From contig NC_013173.1 of the NCBI RefSeq assembly GCF_000023225.1, positions 3,040,501 through 3,104,500 on the forward strand: a stretch of 64,000 nt of DNA, given 5' to 3'. The notes below the pieces were generated by a model. That model saw only the letters and a program-made list of their open reading frames with translations. It did no database searches and was not told the origin of the DNA. This DNA is from Desulfomicrobium baculatum DSM 4028. Its GTDB lineage: Bacteria; Desulfobacterota; Desulfovibrionia; Desulfovibrionales; Desulfomicrobiaceae. The position numbers were made by a program, and so were the translations under genes. This document shows, in pieces, positions 1 through 9,970 of this stretch (position 1 is the stretch's first letter; every line of letters begins with the position of its first letter).

Positions 1-1956
1 GCCGGACCCTGCGGCCTTGGGGCGGGCAAAGTTGAGAAGTTCCTGCAGCACCCTCTGCGCCTGTCTGGTGTGACGCTCGATAATGTTCAGGTCGGATGCC
101 TGCTGCGGATCGGAGATCGTCTGTCGCAGCAGTCCTGCGTAGCAGAGGATGACCCCGAGCGGGTTGTTGATCTCATGCGCCAGGCCCGCCGTGAGTTTGC
201 CCACCGTGGCCATCTTCTCCGAATGCCAAACCTGGGAGCGCATGCGTTTCTCCATGGTCGTCTCGCGCACGTAGACGACCACGCGGTCCGTCTGTCCGTC
301 GGAACTTCGCACCGGGTACATCGAAAGCGAAAAGGATCTGCCCGCGGGCAGTTCGACTTCGCGCAGATCCGGGGTTCCTCTGCGGATGGCTTCACCCATC
401 GGACACCGCTGGGACTGCGGATCGAAAAAGATGGCCAGCATATTACCGTCCGTGCGTTCGCCGTCCGTCAATTCCGAGGTCAACTGACGGGCGGCCTGGT
501 TCACGGTCAGCACGGCGCAGTTCGCATCCATGAGCGCCAGCGGATCGGTGATGCCTTCGACTATGGTCTCAAGCACGTTCATCTGCCGGAGCAGGCTGTC
601 GATGGCCGTCAGATTTTCCGCCGCTGTGCCTAGCTGACGCCCGAGCGCCGTGAGCACCCGCTGGTCATGCCGTGCGGCCTCGGCTTCGGTGTCCCAGTAG
701 AGGCAGAGAATGCCCTCGGCATTGCCGGAGCTCGACTCGACCGGCACGAAAACCCTGGCCCCCGATTGCAGGCAGGCACTGCCGGTCAAGACCTCCACCA
801 TGTTCTCCGGCAGCTCCGGACTGGGCGACGATTCCGGCCAGACATAATAATTCCGGGAGACCATGGTGCAGACATAGGCGATACTGCGCGCCCCGAAACG
901 GGTGCAGATCTGGGGCAGGGCCAGACTCCAGAGCTCGGAACGAGAGCCGCTGCGGCGCATGTCCTCCAGCAGGCGCACAAAAAGATGCACGTCCGCCTGC
1001 CGGGCTTCGGCCTCGTGAGAGAGGGCCTCGGTGCGCTCATCGACCATCTTGCGCAGATTCTCCGCATAATCCTGCAGCTGCCGCCGGACCTCGAAGAGAT
1101 GATTTCCCATCTGTTCCATGCCGTCGACCAGCTCCTCGATCTCGTCGCCCTGCTCCAGCCGGTGCAGGAGTTCAGAGCCTTCGGCATCGACCACGTTGCG
1201 CCTGAAAACACTGTTGAGCCGTTTCAGGTTATTGACCACCAGGACCCGAAACAAAAAATTTGTCGCGGAAAAGAAAAGCAGCGCGCCAAAGGCGAAAAAT
1301 GCGAAATAGGTCAGAATGGTCTGCTGCACACGCCCGACGCTGCTCTGCACGGAGATACCCACGAAATCGACTCCGGCGATGGAGTTCTCCTCCTTGCCGA
1401 ACCCCCGGCCCCCGTAAAGGGTCAGCAGTTCGGGCGGGGCGTCCTCGGGGCGGCCATGGCAATACATGCATCCGTCCTCGAAACGCACGGAGCGCACTTT
1501 CAGGAAATATCTTTCCCCGTCCATGGTCTTGTAGCCCTGCCACAGCTCCTGTTCGGGATTGGCCCGGAAATAGCGGATCAGCTCCCGTTCATGCGTGTTG
1601 GCTTCATAGGCGGGGTTGCGGGCGTCGATGGCCACGCGTCGATAGATGGTGCCACCTCGATCGTCGTTGATTGGCGACATGATGGTCCGCGAAATATAGG
1701 ATGAGGACATGGCCTCGATCACAAACGAGGCCGGCAGGCGCTCGTACATCGCCGGGCGGAGGACGTCGCGCACGTAGTGCTGGATGGAATCGACGTGGGC
1801 GAAGATGAGCATGGCCTTGTCCCGGACTTCCTCCTCCAGCACGTTTTTCATGTGCAGGTAAAAGCCTATGGAGAAGACAATACCCAAAAAAATGGAAGCC
1901 GCCAAAAGTCCGGACACGAATTTGGTCTGTATTTTTGATGGCTTGAAGATGTGCAT
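1..1956 (-). CDS. Sensor histidine kinase with CxxCH (DUF3365/Tll0287-like) sensor domain, C-terminus beyond window
   Basis: The minus-strand frame is open from ATG at 1956 to the window edge (652 codons), so the C-terminal ATPase domain is not visible. A membrane segment lies at about residues 15-34. A long extracytoplasmic region follows and contains CMYCH at 163-167, the c-type haem attachment pattern found in the DUF3365/Tll0287-like sensor family. A second membrane segment follows at about residues 215-235, then a HAMP-like and coiled stretch, a GAF/PAS-like region and an H-box (AHEINNPLG) near positions 150-200. By family it is a membrane kinase that may sense redox state or a ligand through haem; its partner regulator is outside the window. 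The start was chosen because the hydrophobic N-terminus begins there and AGGCGAG precedes it. Family is fairly sure, ligand unknown. Confidence 0.85.
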   Translation of the reverse strand, partial: MHIFKPSKIQTKFVSGLLAASIFLGIVFSIGFYLHMKNVLEEEVRDKAMLIFAHVDSIQHYVRDVLRPAMYERLPASFVIEAMSSSYISRTIMSPINDDRGGTIYRRVAIDARNPAYEANTHERELIRYFRANPEQELWQGYKTMDGERYFLKVRSVRFEDGCMYCHGRPEDAPPELLTLYGGRGFGKEENSIAGVDFVGISVQSSVGRVQQTILTYFAFFAFGALLFFSATNFLFRVLVVNNLKRLNSVFRRNVVDAEGSELLHRLEQGDEIEELVDGMEQMGNHLFEVRRQLQDYAENLRKMVDERTEALSHEAEARQADVHLFVRLLEDMRRSGSRSELWSLALPQICTRFGARSIAYVCTMVSRNYYVWPESSPSPELPENMVEVLTGSACLQSGARVFVPVESSSGNAEGILCLYWDTEAEAARHDQRVLTALGRQLGTAAENLTAIDSLLRQMNVLETIVEGITDPLALMDANCAVLTVNQAARQLTSELTDGERTDGNMLAIFFDPQSQRCPMGEAIRRGTPDLREVELPAGRSFSLSMYPVRSSDGQTDRVVVYVRETTMEKRMRSQVWHSEKMATVGKLTAGLAHEINNPLGVILCYAGLLRQTISDPQQASDLNIIERHTRQAQRVLQELLNFARPKAAGSG

Positions 1957-2046
1957 GGCTCGCCTGAAATTGATGCTTCCCGCAGTCAGGGGAAGATGAG
2001 CGGGGTGAACAGTGATGCGCCAGGGCTGGACCAGCCGGGAAAGCAG

Positions 2047-2077
2047 ACAAAAAAGGGCCCGCATCGTAAACAGCGGG
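2047..2077 (-). terminator. Rho-independent terminator after the YeiH-type operon
   Basis: On the minus strand CCCGC and GCGGG pair around a 10-nt loop, followed by CCC and a run of six T. It lies about 80 bp beyond the stop codon of the small membrane protein and before the sensor kinase gene. Confidence 0.6.
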
Positions 2078-2155
2078 AATCGGCCATCCAATCAACACCC
2101 GGAAGGAAACGGAAACGTGTCGGGCCTGACGCATGAAGCGCCGACCGCTTTGTAG

Positions 2156-2389
2156 CTATTTCTCTTCCAGGGCGAAGCGCAAGTAGTTTTCCCCTTCCTT
2201 AACCTGCTCCACGTCCGTGTAGTAATAACGGCTCGGGTCGATGCCGTTCTTGTCCAGATATACGGACATGCGCTCCAGAACACCGCAGGAGTGGGTCAAC
2301 AGGGGCAGGAAGAGGTAGACGAAGGCCAGGGCCACACCCAGACCAAGAGTGAAATTTTTCAGCCGTACCGGCAAACTTTTTTCCGTCAT
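2156..2389 (-). CDS. Small single-span membrane protein downstream of the YeiH-type transporter
   Basis: This is a 77-residue protein with one hydrophobic segment at about residues 12-32 and a charged C-terminal half containing a RYYYTD motif. I do not recognise the family. It starts 54 bp after the stop codon of the transporter on the same strand, with a terminator after it, so the two are probably co-transcribed. It could be an accessory subunit of the transporter; that is inference from position only. The coding frame ends cleanly and the start ATG has a modest AAGGAC upstream. Confidence 0.6.
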   Translation of the reverse strand: MTEKSLPVRLKNFTLGLGVALAFVYLFLPLLTHSCGVLERMSVYLDKNGIDPSRYYYTDVEQVKEGENYLRFALEEK

Positions 2390-2443
2390 GACGTGGCGTC
2401 CTTGAGAGCCGGGAGGGAATCCCTCCCGGCTTGGAGATACTGT

Positions 2444-4186
2444 TTAGATCTTGGCCGTGATTTCCGGAAAAACCACATAGAACATGATGTAGGCCATGGT
2501 CAGAGTCAAGACCAAGTTGAAGCTCTGGCCGCAAACGTACAGGATAAGAGGCTTGCCGCCCTTGAAGTACTTGGCCAGCTCGCGGAAGTTGGTGGACAGG
2601 CCGATGGCCGCGAAGGACAGGGCGAAGAACCAGTCACGCAGCAGCGTGGTGCCACCCTTGACGATGCCGTTGGTCAACACCGCGGTGCTCAAATCCTTGT
2701 CCATGCCGGCGTCCATGATGGAGAAGATGATGGATGCGCCGATGAAGCCGAGTACGAACTTGGGGAAGCGATGCCAGATTTCTCCGGCGCCAACGCTGCG
2801 GCCTGTTTCCTGAACCTCAACCCTGGTGCACCAGTAGACGGCAACGCAGAAGGCAGTGACACCGATCATGACGTTCTGGATCATCTTGATGGTCGCGGCC
2901 ACGTACATGGCCTTCTGGCCCAGGAACGCGCCGGCAGCGGCTACCGCGCCGGTGGAGTCGATGGTGCCGCCCATCCAGGCGCCGCCCAGAACTTCAGGAA
3001 TGCCGACAGCCTTGATGAAGGCCGGCATGGCGATCATCATGATGGCGGTGAAGACCAGGGACAGACCGATGGACAGGGTAAGCTCTTCCTTCTTGGCCCG
3101 GCAGGCGGCTGCCGTGGCGATGGCGGCGGAGGTGCCGCACACGGACATGTCGGCGGAAATGACGATGTTCAGGGTCTTGGAGGGCATCTTCAGCACCCTC
3201 TGACCAAAGGTGTAGGTCACGACGACGACGATGGGCGTGACCACCCAGGCCACGAAGATGCCGGGGATGCCGATGGCCACGATCTTGTTGAAGAGCACTT
3301 CAGCGCCCAGAAGCACCAGGCCGGTTTTGATGAAGAATTCCACTTCGCAGGCAGGGAGCACCCATTTGGGCGTGCCCACGGTGTTGGCGATGAGCATGCC
3401 GAGCACGACGCCCCACGCCTCGGCGCCGAAGCCGTACTGCTTGGAGATGGCCTGTCCGCCGAGCAGATAGGCCAGGATGGCGACCAGGAACACGACCACA
3501 AAGCCCTGCATGAAGGCGGGCATGCTCTTGCCCATCATGGCGATGCCGACGCCGAAGATGGCGGCAAGGAAGACGCACAGGCCGATCAGGCTGGGAATTT
3601 TGTTATACGGCTTGTTTTCGACTTTTTTCTTGGCATCGCTGGCGGCCTTGTGCGCATCGCGCCAGGCGGAAATCTTGGAGGCAGCCTCGTCGTTCAAAGC
3701 CTGGTCCTGGAAGGAAGCGCCCGCGGCGGCCCCTTCGGCGGCAACGGCGGCGGCCAGAGCCATTTCCAGATTGCCCTTGGCCTCTTCGTACTTAGGCATG
3801 GCCTTCTCGTTCATCGCCTTGGCCTGAGCCTCGGTCCGGATCACCGCATCAAGGGGATTGGACTTCCAGGAACCGGGCTTGGTAACCCAGTGGGAGACAA
3901 ACTTGCCGAAAGGCGTGCTGGTGCCCTTGAGCTTGCCCTTGTCGTCCTGGGCTTTGTGCCAGGCGATGGTCTTGAACGGAGCCTTGTCCAATTCAGCCTG
4001 CTGAACCTGGCTCAACCCGCTGATTTTTTCGGCGAACTCCGCCTTGGGGCCAAACGTGGTGTACGCCAGAATGGACACGGCGATGATGATGAAGCCAAGC
4101 CAAATGGCCAGATAGTCCTCTTTCTTCCACAAATCCGACCACTGACTTTTACCGTGATCGACAACTACGTTGCTTTCCTGAGCCAT
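2444..4186 (-). CDS. YeiH-family putative sulfate exporter, long form
   Basis: At 580 residues this is much longer than E. coli YeiH (about 350). A first membrane segment at about residues 28-45 is followed by some 130 hydrophilic, Ala/Lys-rich residues, probably a helical domain outside the membrane core. The C-terminal 370 residues carry about ten further membrane segments typical of the UPF0324/YeiH family, annotated as putative sulfate exporters. The substrate has not been shown by anything in the sequence. The start ATG is preceded by GAGGAGGAAG. A strong sigma-54 promoter match and an inverted repeat lie upstream, so expression is probably activator-dependent. Sulfur-oxyanion transport would suit a sulfate reducer. 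Confidence 0.85.
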   Translation of the reverse strand: MAQESNVVVDHGKSQWSDLWKKEDYLAIWLGFIIIAVSILAYTTFGPKAEFAEKISGLSQVQQAELDKAPFKTIAWHKAQDDKGKLKGTSTPFGKFVSHWVTKPGSWKSNPLDAVIRTEAQAKAMNEKAMPKYEEAKGNLEMALAAAVAAEGAAAGASFQDQALNDEAASKISAWRDAHKAASDAKKKVENKPYNKIPSLIGLCVFLAAIFGVGIAMMGKSMPAFMQGFVVVFLVAILAYLLGGQAISKQYGFGAEAWGVVLGMLIANTVGTPKWVLPACEVEFFIKTGLVLLGAEVLFNKIVAIGIPGIFVAWVVTPIVVVVTYTFGQRVLKMPSKTLNIVISADMSVCGTSAAIATAAACRAKKEELTLSIGLSLVFTAIMMIAMPAFIKAVGIPEVLGGAWMGGTIDSTGAVAAAGAFLGQKAMYVAATIKMIQNVMIGVTAFCVAVYWCTRVEVQETGRSVGAGEIWHRFPKFVLGFIGASIIFSIMDAGMDKDLSTAVLTNGIVKGGTTLLRDWFFALSFAAIGLSTNFRELAKYFKGGKPLILYVCGQSFNLVLTLTMAYIMFYVVFPEITAKI

Positions 4187-4252
4187 GTTTTTTTCTTCCT
4201 CCTCGATGATTATGAAGCGTTCTCTCGCCCATTATTTTGACGACAAAGACAA

Positions 4253-4268
4253 AGCAAAAGACCTGCCA
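4253..4268 (-). promoter_or_regulatory. Sigma-54 (-24/-12) promoter for the YeiH-type gene
   Basis: The minus strand reads TGGCAGGTCTTTTGCT, which matches the sigma-54 consensus TGGCACGNNNNTTGCW at all but one position, with the required GG-N10-GC spacing. It lies 67 bp upstream of the start codon. Confidence 0.75.
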
Positions 4269-4350
4269 CAATCACAAAGAAAATAAACATTATTTATTTC
4301 AAATTATTAGAAAAATCGAGTCCGTCACAAATGCAATGTCGCGTTTACAG

Positions 4351-4368
4351 TGCAAACACGAGTTTGCA
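4351..4368. promoter_or_regulatory. Inverted repeat, candidate enhancer for the sigma-54 promoter
   Basis: TGCAAAC and GTTTGCA form a perfect 7-bp inverted repeat around ACGA. It sits about 85-100 bp upstream of the -24/-12 element, the usual distance for an NtrC-type activator site. Which activator binds is unknown. Confidence 0.45.
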
Positions 4369-4430
4369 TCTCGTTCTACGCCAAAATTACAAACGTGTCG
4401 CTTGATCGCGCCCCCAGGCTCCCCCAAAAA

Positions 4431-4467
4431 AAAGGCGCGACCGGCCCGCAGGAACCGTCACGCCTTT
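4431..4467 (-). terminator. Terminator after mlaA
   Basis: On the minus strand AAAGGCG and CGCCTTT bracket a GC-rich imperfect hairpin, followed by a run of T. It begins about 20 bp after the mlaA stop codon. Confidence 0.65.
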
Positions 4468-4485
4468 GCAACAGCCAAAAGAGGT

Positions 4486-5241
4486 CTACTTCTCGATGTC
4501 GAGCTCGCGTTTCTTGGAGTAGATGAAGCGCACCAACTGGTACTCGAAAGGACTCCCTGTCTCGTAGTAGCGAAACTTGACCTGATGACGCGCATCCACG
4601 GCTTTGAGCACATATACGCCGGTGGTCGCGGACTCGCGCGCGAACCAACTCATGTCCTGGAAGAGACCATACGACGGATTCAAGGTCATGGCCGCGTCCA
4701 CGAACACGCCTCCCGTATCGCGCACCCCGGAAGGCCCGAGCACAGGGAGCACCAGATACGGACCGGCCGGAACGCCCCAGACGCCCAGGGTCTGTCCAAA
4801 ATCCTCGTCTTCCTGCGGGATGCCCCCGTTGCCGAGCACATCGATAATCCCGCCCAGGCCAATGGTCGTGTTGAAGACAAAGCGGCCGAGCGAGACCGAA
4901 GCCTTCTTGGCCTTGCCTTGCAGGACAGAGTTCACAAAGATCGGTATTTCTTTCAAGTTGCTGAAAATATTCGAAACGCCCTGCTGCACGCTATCGGGCA
5001 GGATCGCTTCGTAGGTTCTGACCACCGGCAGATAGACATAGCGGTCCAGCTGCGCGTTGAAATGGTACATGTTGCGGTTGAACCCTTCCCAGGGGTCATG
5101 CACCAGGAAATGCCGCTCCAGGGTGGGATCCTCCGGCAGGCCGCGATGCACGGGAGCCTGAAAAGGCCCGGGCTGATGCTGTCCGTTGGTGGCGCATCCG
5201 GCGGAGACGAGAAGGATGAGGCAGAGTAGGAATATACGCAT
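4486..5241 (-). CDS. mlaA: MlaA/VacJ-family outer-membrane lipoprotein
   Basis: This 251-residue protein begins with a lipoprotein signal ending LVSAGC, so the mature protein should be lipidated. The core carries family signatures such as DPWEGFNRNMYHFN and the G-P-Y-L-V-L-P segment. MlaA works in the outer membrane with the Mla pathway to remove misplaced phospholipids from the outer leaflet and maintain lipid asymmetry. The ATG at 5241 fits the signal peptide. An alternative GTG at 5253 would overlap the upstream stop codon (GTGA), so translational coupling is possible. It is co-directional with the secreted hydrolase. The length is typical of the family. Confidence 0.9.
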   Translation of the reverse strand: MRIFLLCLILLVSAGCATNGQHQPGPFQAPVHRGLPEDPTLERHFLVHDPWEGFNRNMYHFNAQLDRYVYLPVVRTYEAILPDSVQQGVSNIFSNLKEIPIFVNSVLQGKAKKASVSLGRFVFNTTIGLGGIIDVLGNGGIPQEDEDFGQTLGVWGVPAGPYLVLPVLGPSGVRDTGGVFVDAAMTLNPSYGLFQDMSWFARESATTGVYVLKAVDARHQVKFRYYETGSPFEYQLVRFIYSKKRELDIEK

Positions 5242-5249
5242 GATGTGTC

Positions 5250-6545
5250 TCACTTGCGGAAAAAATCGAGCATGGCCGCGACGTTGTCCCGATAACTCAG
5301 ATTGCCGCAGTGTCCCCCTGCCGGATAGAGCGTCAGGCGGTCTTTGAACGTTTGTTCCAGGAAACTGAAGTTGCCTGGGGTCAGAATGGGGTCGTCCGCA
5401 TTGGTCATGACCGCGATGTTCGCGGACTCGCGCAGAAAGGGGGCGATGGACTCAAGGCTGCTGGCCGCCACGGCCCGTTCCCGGGTCATGGCCGGGTCGG
5501 CGAAGGCCAGGAATGGCATGAGGTACTCGTCCACATAATCCTCGAAACTCACGCCCACGGCCGCATCCAGATAGGGCGACAGGGATTCGTCCTTCTCAAT
5601 GACGTGGCCTCGGGGGGAAATATAACCGGCTCCCGTGCAGACATCGCTGGTAAAGACCATGGACGCCAGAGAGACGCGAAAGGCCACGCCGATGAGGATC
5701 TTGAGCTCCTTCTCGGAAATGGAGCTGCTCCCATGCAGCGCAAAAAGAAATTCGTCGCCGAAATTGACCTCGTCGCTGCTGCGATAGGCCGCCGACAGGT
5801 CAGAGACCAGATCGGCCACGACACGTGCGGCCTCGGTCCGGTCGACCACATTGTCGGAAAGCAGGTGGTCAAGGATGGTGGCGGAGGTCAAAAGGCTCAC
5901 CGCCGGATTGAGCAGCATCACCTTGTCGAACCCGAAACGCTTCTCGCGCGTATCCAGCTCCGCCAGAAAGGCGGACTGCGTGCCGCCGAGGCTGTAGCCG
6001 GTCAGATTGTAGGAGGAGATCCTGTCGCGGCCGATTTCGTTCACGATGGCGTCCATGCTCTGGTACAGGTCGGCCACATCATGGGGAATGAAACCGGGAA
6101 CCTGGGTCGTGGACGCGCTGACCACAAAGTTCGGGTACGTCGGCGAGGACAGACTGACCACGTGGTACCCGGCGCGATGAAAGACCGCCTGCAAAAAGCG
6201 GCAATTGCCCGAGTCGTAGGAAGAGCCTGTCCCGGCGATGATGAACAGCAGCGGCGCGACCTTGCGCTGCAGGGCCACGGAGTACTGCAGGGTGTCGTCA
6301 TACCAGAGGATACTGGGCACCGGGCGGTCATGCAGCAGGAACTCGCGGGCGCGCACCGCCCCCAGATCGCTCAAGGGGTTGAGATCGCGCAGCGAGGCGG
6401 GACGCAGAGAGTCCAGCGCAAACCGGTCTTCGGGCGGAGTGCCCATGACCGTGGCCACATAAGGGTTCTTGAACGGATATTCATAGGCATTGGCCGGCGC
6501 GAAGGCGGCCAGAACAAGCAGGCTTAATAACAGGGCGCGATGCAT
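5250..6545 (-). CDS. Secreted alpha/beta hydrolase
   Basis: The 431-residue protein has a Sec signal peptide (about residues 1-20, ending PANA). The nucleophile elbow GYSLGG puts the likely catalytic Ser near residue 185. An earlier IIAGTGS is a candidate oxyanion region, and a late GGHCG supplies a candidate catalytic His, as in alpha/beta-fold hydrolases. The substrate is unknown. Coupling to mlaA suggests an envelope lipid or ester substrate, but this is inference. The ATG at 6545 has GGAGG seven bases upstream, which makes it preferable to the TTG two codons earlier. Confidence 0.75.
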   Translation of the reverse strand: MHRALLLSLLVLAAFAPANAYEYPFKNPYVATVMGTPPEDRFALDSLRPASLRDLNPLSDLGAVRAREFLLHDRPVPSILWYDDTLQYSVALQRKVAPLLFIIAGTGSSYDSGNCRFLQAVFHRAGYHVVSLSSPTYPNFVVSASTTQVPGFIPHDVADLYQSMDAIVNEIGRDRISSYNLTGYSLGGTQSAFLAELDTREKRFGFDKVMLLNPAVSLLTSATILDHLLSDNVVDRTEAARVVADLVSDLSAAYRSSDEVNFGDEFLFALHGSSSISEKELKILIGVAFRVSLASMVFTSDVCTGAGYISPRGHVIEKDESLSPYLDAAVGVSFEDYVDEYLMPFLAFADPAMTRERAVAASSLESIAPFLRESANIAVMTNADDPILTPGNFSFLEQTFKDRLTLYPAGGHCGNLSYRDNVAAMLDFFRK

Positions 6546-6623
6546 GCGCAATCCTCCACGATGATGTATCGGGGTTCACTAGCCAGTTGCAGATATAAGC
6601 GCAAGTTTTTGCGCCGCAAATGA

Positions 6624-6644
6624 AAAGAGCGCCCGCAGGCGCCC
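6624..6644 (-). terminator. Terminator after phoU
   Basis: On the minus strand GCGCC and GGCGC pair around a 4-nt loop, followed by a T-rich tract. It lies about 25 bp after the phoU stop codon. Confidence 0.6.
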
Positions 6645-6669
6645 TTTGAGAGTTGTATGAATAAAAAGC

Positions 6670-7338
6670 TCAGCGCTCGTCAAAATACAGTTTGTGTTTG
6701 ATATTCACGCCCTTGGCGATGAACACGACGGATTCGGCGATATTGGTGGCCAGGTCCCCGATGCGTTCCAGCCGACGGATGAGAATGATGGTGTGCACGG
6801 AACGCTCGATGGCCGGGGTCTCGTGGATCATGTATTCTATGACCTGGCGCATGTTCTTGTGGTTCAGCACATCGACCTCGTTGTCCAGATGGCAGACCTG
6901 CAAGGCCGCCTCCACGTTGCCGGAGGAGAACGCCTGGGCCGCGTGCCGCAGCATGGCCAGGGCCTTGTTGCCCATTTCCAGCACGTCCTGATGAAAAGGC
7001 AGCGGCGGCCGCGAACTGAGCATGATGGACCGCTCGGCGATGTTCACGGCTTCGTCGGCGATGCGCTCAAGGTCGACGCTGATGCGCATGCACCCCAAAA
7101 TAAAGCGCAGATCCCCGGCCACGGGCTGTTCCAGGGCCAGGAGCCTCAAGGCAAGTTCGTCGATCTCCACTTCCAGACGATTGACGTCCACGTCCCCGTC
7201 CTGAACCTCCTCGGCCAAATACAAATCCTTGTTCACATAGGCCTGGATCGATTTCTGGACCGCATCCTCGGTCAGGGACACCATCTTCAGCACTTTGAGC
7301 TTCAACGTTTCGATTTCTTCATGCAAATGCGTATACAT
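6670..7338 (-). CDS. phoU: Phosphate signalling protein PhoU
   Basis: The protein has 222 residues, the normal PhoU size, with two three-helix PhoU repeats. Each repeat carries a metal-binding ER(I)xD signature (SVDLERIADEAVNIAE and RRLERIGDLATNIAE). PhoU links the Pst transporter to the PhoR kinase and keeps PhoR quiet when phosphate is plentiful. It is the last gene of phoB-phoR-pstB-phoU. The other pst genes lie 22 kb away on the other strand. Confidence 0.95.
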   Translation of the reverse strand: MYTHLHEEIETLKLKVLKMVSLTEDAVQKSIQAYVNKDLYLAEEVQDGDVDVNRLEVEIDELALRLLALEQPVAGDLRFILGCMRISVDLERIADEAVNIAERSIMLSSRPPLPFHQDVLEMGNKALAMLRHAAQAFSSGNVEAALQVCHLDNEVDVLNHKNMRQVIEYMIHETPAIERSVHTIILIRRLERIGDLATNIAESVVFIAKGVNIKHKLYFDER

Positions 7339-7389
7339 CTTTCACTTCCTTTAAATATTTGGCGGACCGGTCATGAGAACATAAAGGCA

Positions 7390-8151
7390 TCAACCGAAAC
7401 GTCCGGTTATGTAGTCCTCGGTCTGCTTGTTCTCCGGCCTTGTGAACAGCTTGTCTGTCGGGCCGACCTCGATGAGCCGGCCCATGTAGAAAAAGGCGGT
7501 CCGATCGGAGACGCGGGCGGCCTGCTGCATGGAATGCGTGACAATGACGATGGTGAACTTGTTTTTGAGATCGTGGATGAGTTCCTCGATCTTCTGGGTG
7601 GCGATGGGATCCAGCGCCGAGGCGGGCTCGTCCATGAGCAGGACCTCGGGCTCCACGGCCATGGCCCGGGCGATGCACAGGCGCTGTTGCTGACCGCCGG
7701 AGAGGCTGAGGCCCGACTGGTCCATGCGGTCCTTGACCTCATCCCACAGGGCGGCAAGCTTCAGGCTTTCCTCCACCCGTGCGTCGATGAACTCGCGGTC
7801 CTTGACGCCGTTGACCCGCAGTCCATAGGCCACGTTCTCGTAGATGCTCTTGGGGAAGGGGTTGGGTTTCTGAAAGACCATGCCCACCCTGCGCCGGAGC
7901 ACGACCACGTCATGGGAAGAATCGTTCAGATCCTGACCGTCCATGGTCAAAGCCCCCTCGATCCGGGTGCCGGCTATGAGATCGTTCATGCGATTTATGC
8001 AACGCAAGAACGTCGACTTGCCGCAGCCCGAAGGCCCGATCAGGGCCGTGGCCTGATGCTGCAGCATATCAAAGGAGATATCCTGCAGCGCGTGAAAGTC
8101 CGAATAATAAAAGTTGAGATTTCTGGACGAAATCTTGACCGTTTCTGTCAT
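7390..8151 (-). CDS. pstB: Phosphate ABC transporter ATP-binding protein PstB
   Basis: This 253-residue ABC ATPase has Walker A (GPSGCGKST), a signature ([14 protein letters not shown]), Walker B ([13 protein letters not shown]) and the switch His (VTHSM). The N-terminal [11 protein letters not shown] and the CINRMND segment are typical of PstB. It drives uptake of inorganic phosphate together with PstSCA, which are encoded at 29.8-33.3 kb. It starts only 2 bp from the stop codon of phoR, so it is part of the phoBR operon. Confidence 0.96.
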   Translation of the reverse strand: MTETVKISSRNLNFYYSDFHALQDISFDMLQHQATALIGPSGCGKSTFLRCINRMNDLIAGTRIEGALTMDGQDLNDSSHDVVVLRRRVGMVFQKPNPFPKSIYENVAYGLRVNGVKDREFIDARVEESLKLAALWDEVKDRMDQSGLSLSGGQQQRLCIARAMAVEPEVLLMDEPASALDPIATQKIEELIHDLKNKFTIVIVTHSMQQAARVSDRTAFFYMGRLIEVGPTDKLFTRPENKQTEDYITGRFG

Positions 8152-8153
8152 GT

Positions 8154-9962
8154 CTATTCCTCTGAGATCTGCCCGGCCAGGGGCAAGGTAATGATGAAGC
8201 GGGATCCGATCCCGGTTTCGGGCACAGGGCTCTGTACCGTGATCCGCCCTCCGTGGTTGGCCATGATGTGCCTACTGATAGCCAGGCCAAGGCCCGTGCC
8301 GCCGATGGAGCTGTTGCGGTCTTTTTCCACACGGTAGAACCGTTCAAAAATCCGGGTCTGGTCTTCGGCCGGAATGCCCGGCCCGTTGTCCTCGATAAAA
8401 ACAACCAGCTCCGGTCCGCTCGTATGTCCGTGGACACGGATGACGGCAGTCTCCTCGGGCACATATTTGATGGCGTTTTCAAAGACATTGCGAAAAACCT
8501 GAACCAACTGCTCGAAATTGGCCCGCACCGCAGGGGTGGAGGCGTCCAGTTCGCTTGTGAACTCGATGTTCTTGCTCAATGGGTGACAGCTTTTCCAGGC
8601 CGAATACACCGCCGAAGCCGGTTCGACCGAGACCAGGTCAAGGCGCAGTTTGCCATGTTCCAGGCGCGAAAGCTGCAGCAGCTCGTCAAGCATGGTGTTC
8701 ATGTGGTTGGCGTTGCGCAGAATGACCTCCAGAAATGAACGCGTCTGCTCGGGGTCGTATTTGTCGATGCCCACCAACGTTTCGGCATAGCCCTTGATCG
8801 ATGTCAGCGGTGTACGCAGCTCGTGCGACACGTTGGCCACAAAATCACGACGGATCTGTTCCACGCGCTTGATCTCGGTGATGTCGTGAAAAACCATGAT
8901 CACGCCGAGCTCGGCGTCGCCCTTGATAGGCACGATGGAGACATCGAAATTCCTGCCGCCGGCCAGGGACACCATCACGCCGACCTGGGAAAAATCCCCT
9001 TCCAGGCGTTTTTTCAGCGCTGCGTCGCAGGCGTCCTGCAGATCCTGGAGCAGTGACAGCTCCATGGGCTTGTGGCCCGCAAAGGTCGACAGGCCGGGAA
9101 AAATCTCCTGGGCGGCGTAGTTGCCGCGCAAGATTCGCCCGTTGCCGTCAAGAACGATGAGTCCGGCCTTCATTCCGTTCAACACGGCTTCGGACTCCAT
9201 CTTCTGCTTGACGATGGTCTGCATGTTGGACTCGATGCGCTCGACCATGTTGTTGAAGGCCACAACCAGCGGGGTGAGCTCCGTGCTCGGGGAAAAACGA
9301 ATGCGCTTGCCCGGTTCGCCCTGGCCGATGTCGGCGGCGGCCTGGGCCACGCTCGCGATGGCGCGGCCGACCTGGCGCGAAGTCAGGGAAACCAGCCCGA
9401 AGGCAAAAACCACGCCGAGCCCGTAAACCCAGCCAGCCTGCCCGTAGAGGCGGTCCAGGCTCTTGCGGATCTGGCTCTGGGGACGCGCGATGCGCACGAC
9501 ACCCTCCGGCAGGACCCCGCTCGCCTGCGTACGCATGGCCGCATAGAGCAGCTCCTGGCCCAGGGTGTCGCTGTAGCGCAGGCCGACCCCGACCTCCCCG
9601 CCCAGGGCCTGGGTCACCTCGGGACGGCCCAGGTGGTTCTCCAGGCTCTCCACCCGCTGCGCCGTCACGCCGGAATCGGTCAGCACCCGGCCGTCAAGAG
9701 TCATGAACGTGATGCGTATGTCCATGCGCGCGGCCAGTTCGCGCAGGGCCTCGTTGACCTGTTCAAGGTCGTGAAAAGAGCCGGAAGACAGCATCCATTC
9801 GACGGAACGCAGGTCGCGCACCGCGCCATCGCGGGCCTCGCGCTCGCTGGTCTGCCCGAGATTCTGGTGCAGATAGTAGGCAGGCACGCCCAGCGCCAAA
9901 AACAAAATGACCCCAAAGGCCAGAAACAGCCGCAGCCGCAAGGAAATCGTCGTAGTGGTCAT
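8154..9962 (-). CDS. phoR: Phosphate regulon sensor histidine kinase PhoR
   Basis: The 602-residue kinase has a membrane segment at about 10-30, an extracytoplasmic domain of about 140 residues and a second membrane segment near 170-190. HAMP and PAS domains follow, then the H-box ([20 protein letters not shown]) and an ATPase domain with N box, DNGPGIP and GTGLGLAI. It is longer than E. coli PhoR (431) because of the periplasmic domain. PhoR autophosphorylates in low phosphate and donates to PhoB. It lies directly downstream of phoB and upstream of pstB and phoU, which settles the assignment. Confidence 0.92.
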   Translation of the reverse strand: MTTTTISLRLRLFLAFGVILFLALGVPAYYLHQNLGQTSEREARDGAVRDLRSVEWMLSSGSFHDLEQVNEALRELAARMDIRITFMTLDGRVLTDSGVTAQRVESLENHLGRPEVTQALGGEVGVGLRYSDTLGQELLYAAMRTQASGVLPEGVVRIARPQSQIRKSLDRLYGQAGWVYGLGVVFAFGLVSLTSRQVGRAIASVAQAAADIGQGEPGKRIRFSPSTELTPLVVAFNNMVERIESNMQTIVKQKMESEAVLNGMKAGLIVLDGNGRILRGNYAAQEIFPGLSTFAGHKPMELSLLQDLQDACDAALKKRLEGDFSQVGVMVSLAGGRNFDVSIVPIKGDAELGVIMVFHDITEIKRVEQIRRDFVANVSHELRTPLTSIKGYAETLVGIDKYDPEQTRSFLEVILRNANHMNTMLDELLQLSRLEHGKLRLDLVSVEPASAVYSAWKSCHPLSKNIEFTSELDASTPAVRANFEQLVQVFRNVFENAIKYVPEETAVIRVHGHTSGPELVVFIEDNGPGIPAEDQTRIFERFYRVEKDRNSSIGGTGLGLAISRHIMANHGGRITVQSPVPETGIGSRFIITLPLAGQISEE

Positions 9963-9970
9963 GCTCTGCC

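Noticed and set aside
2291-4240. Long plus-strand frame of 649 codons opposite the YeiH-type gene
   Set aside because: The product is Gly/His/Asp-rich, an antisense artefact of GC-rich coding sequence. The minus-strand frame has family signatures.
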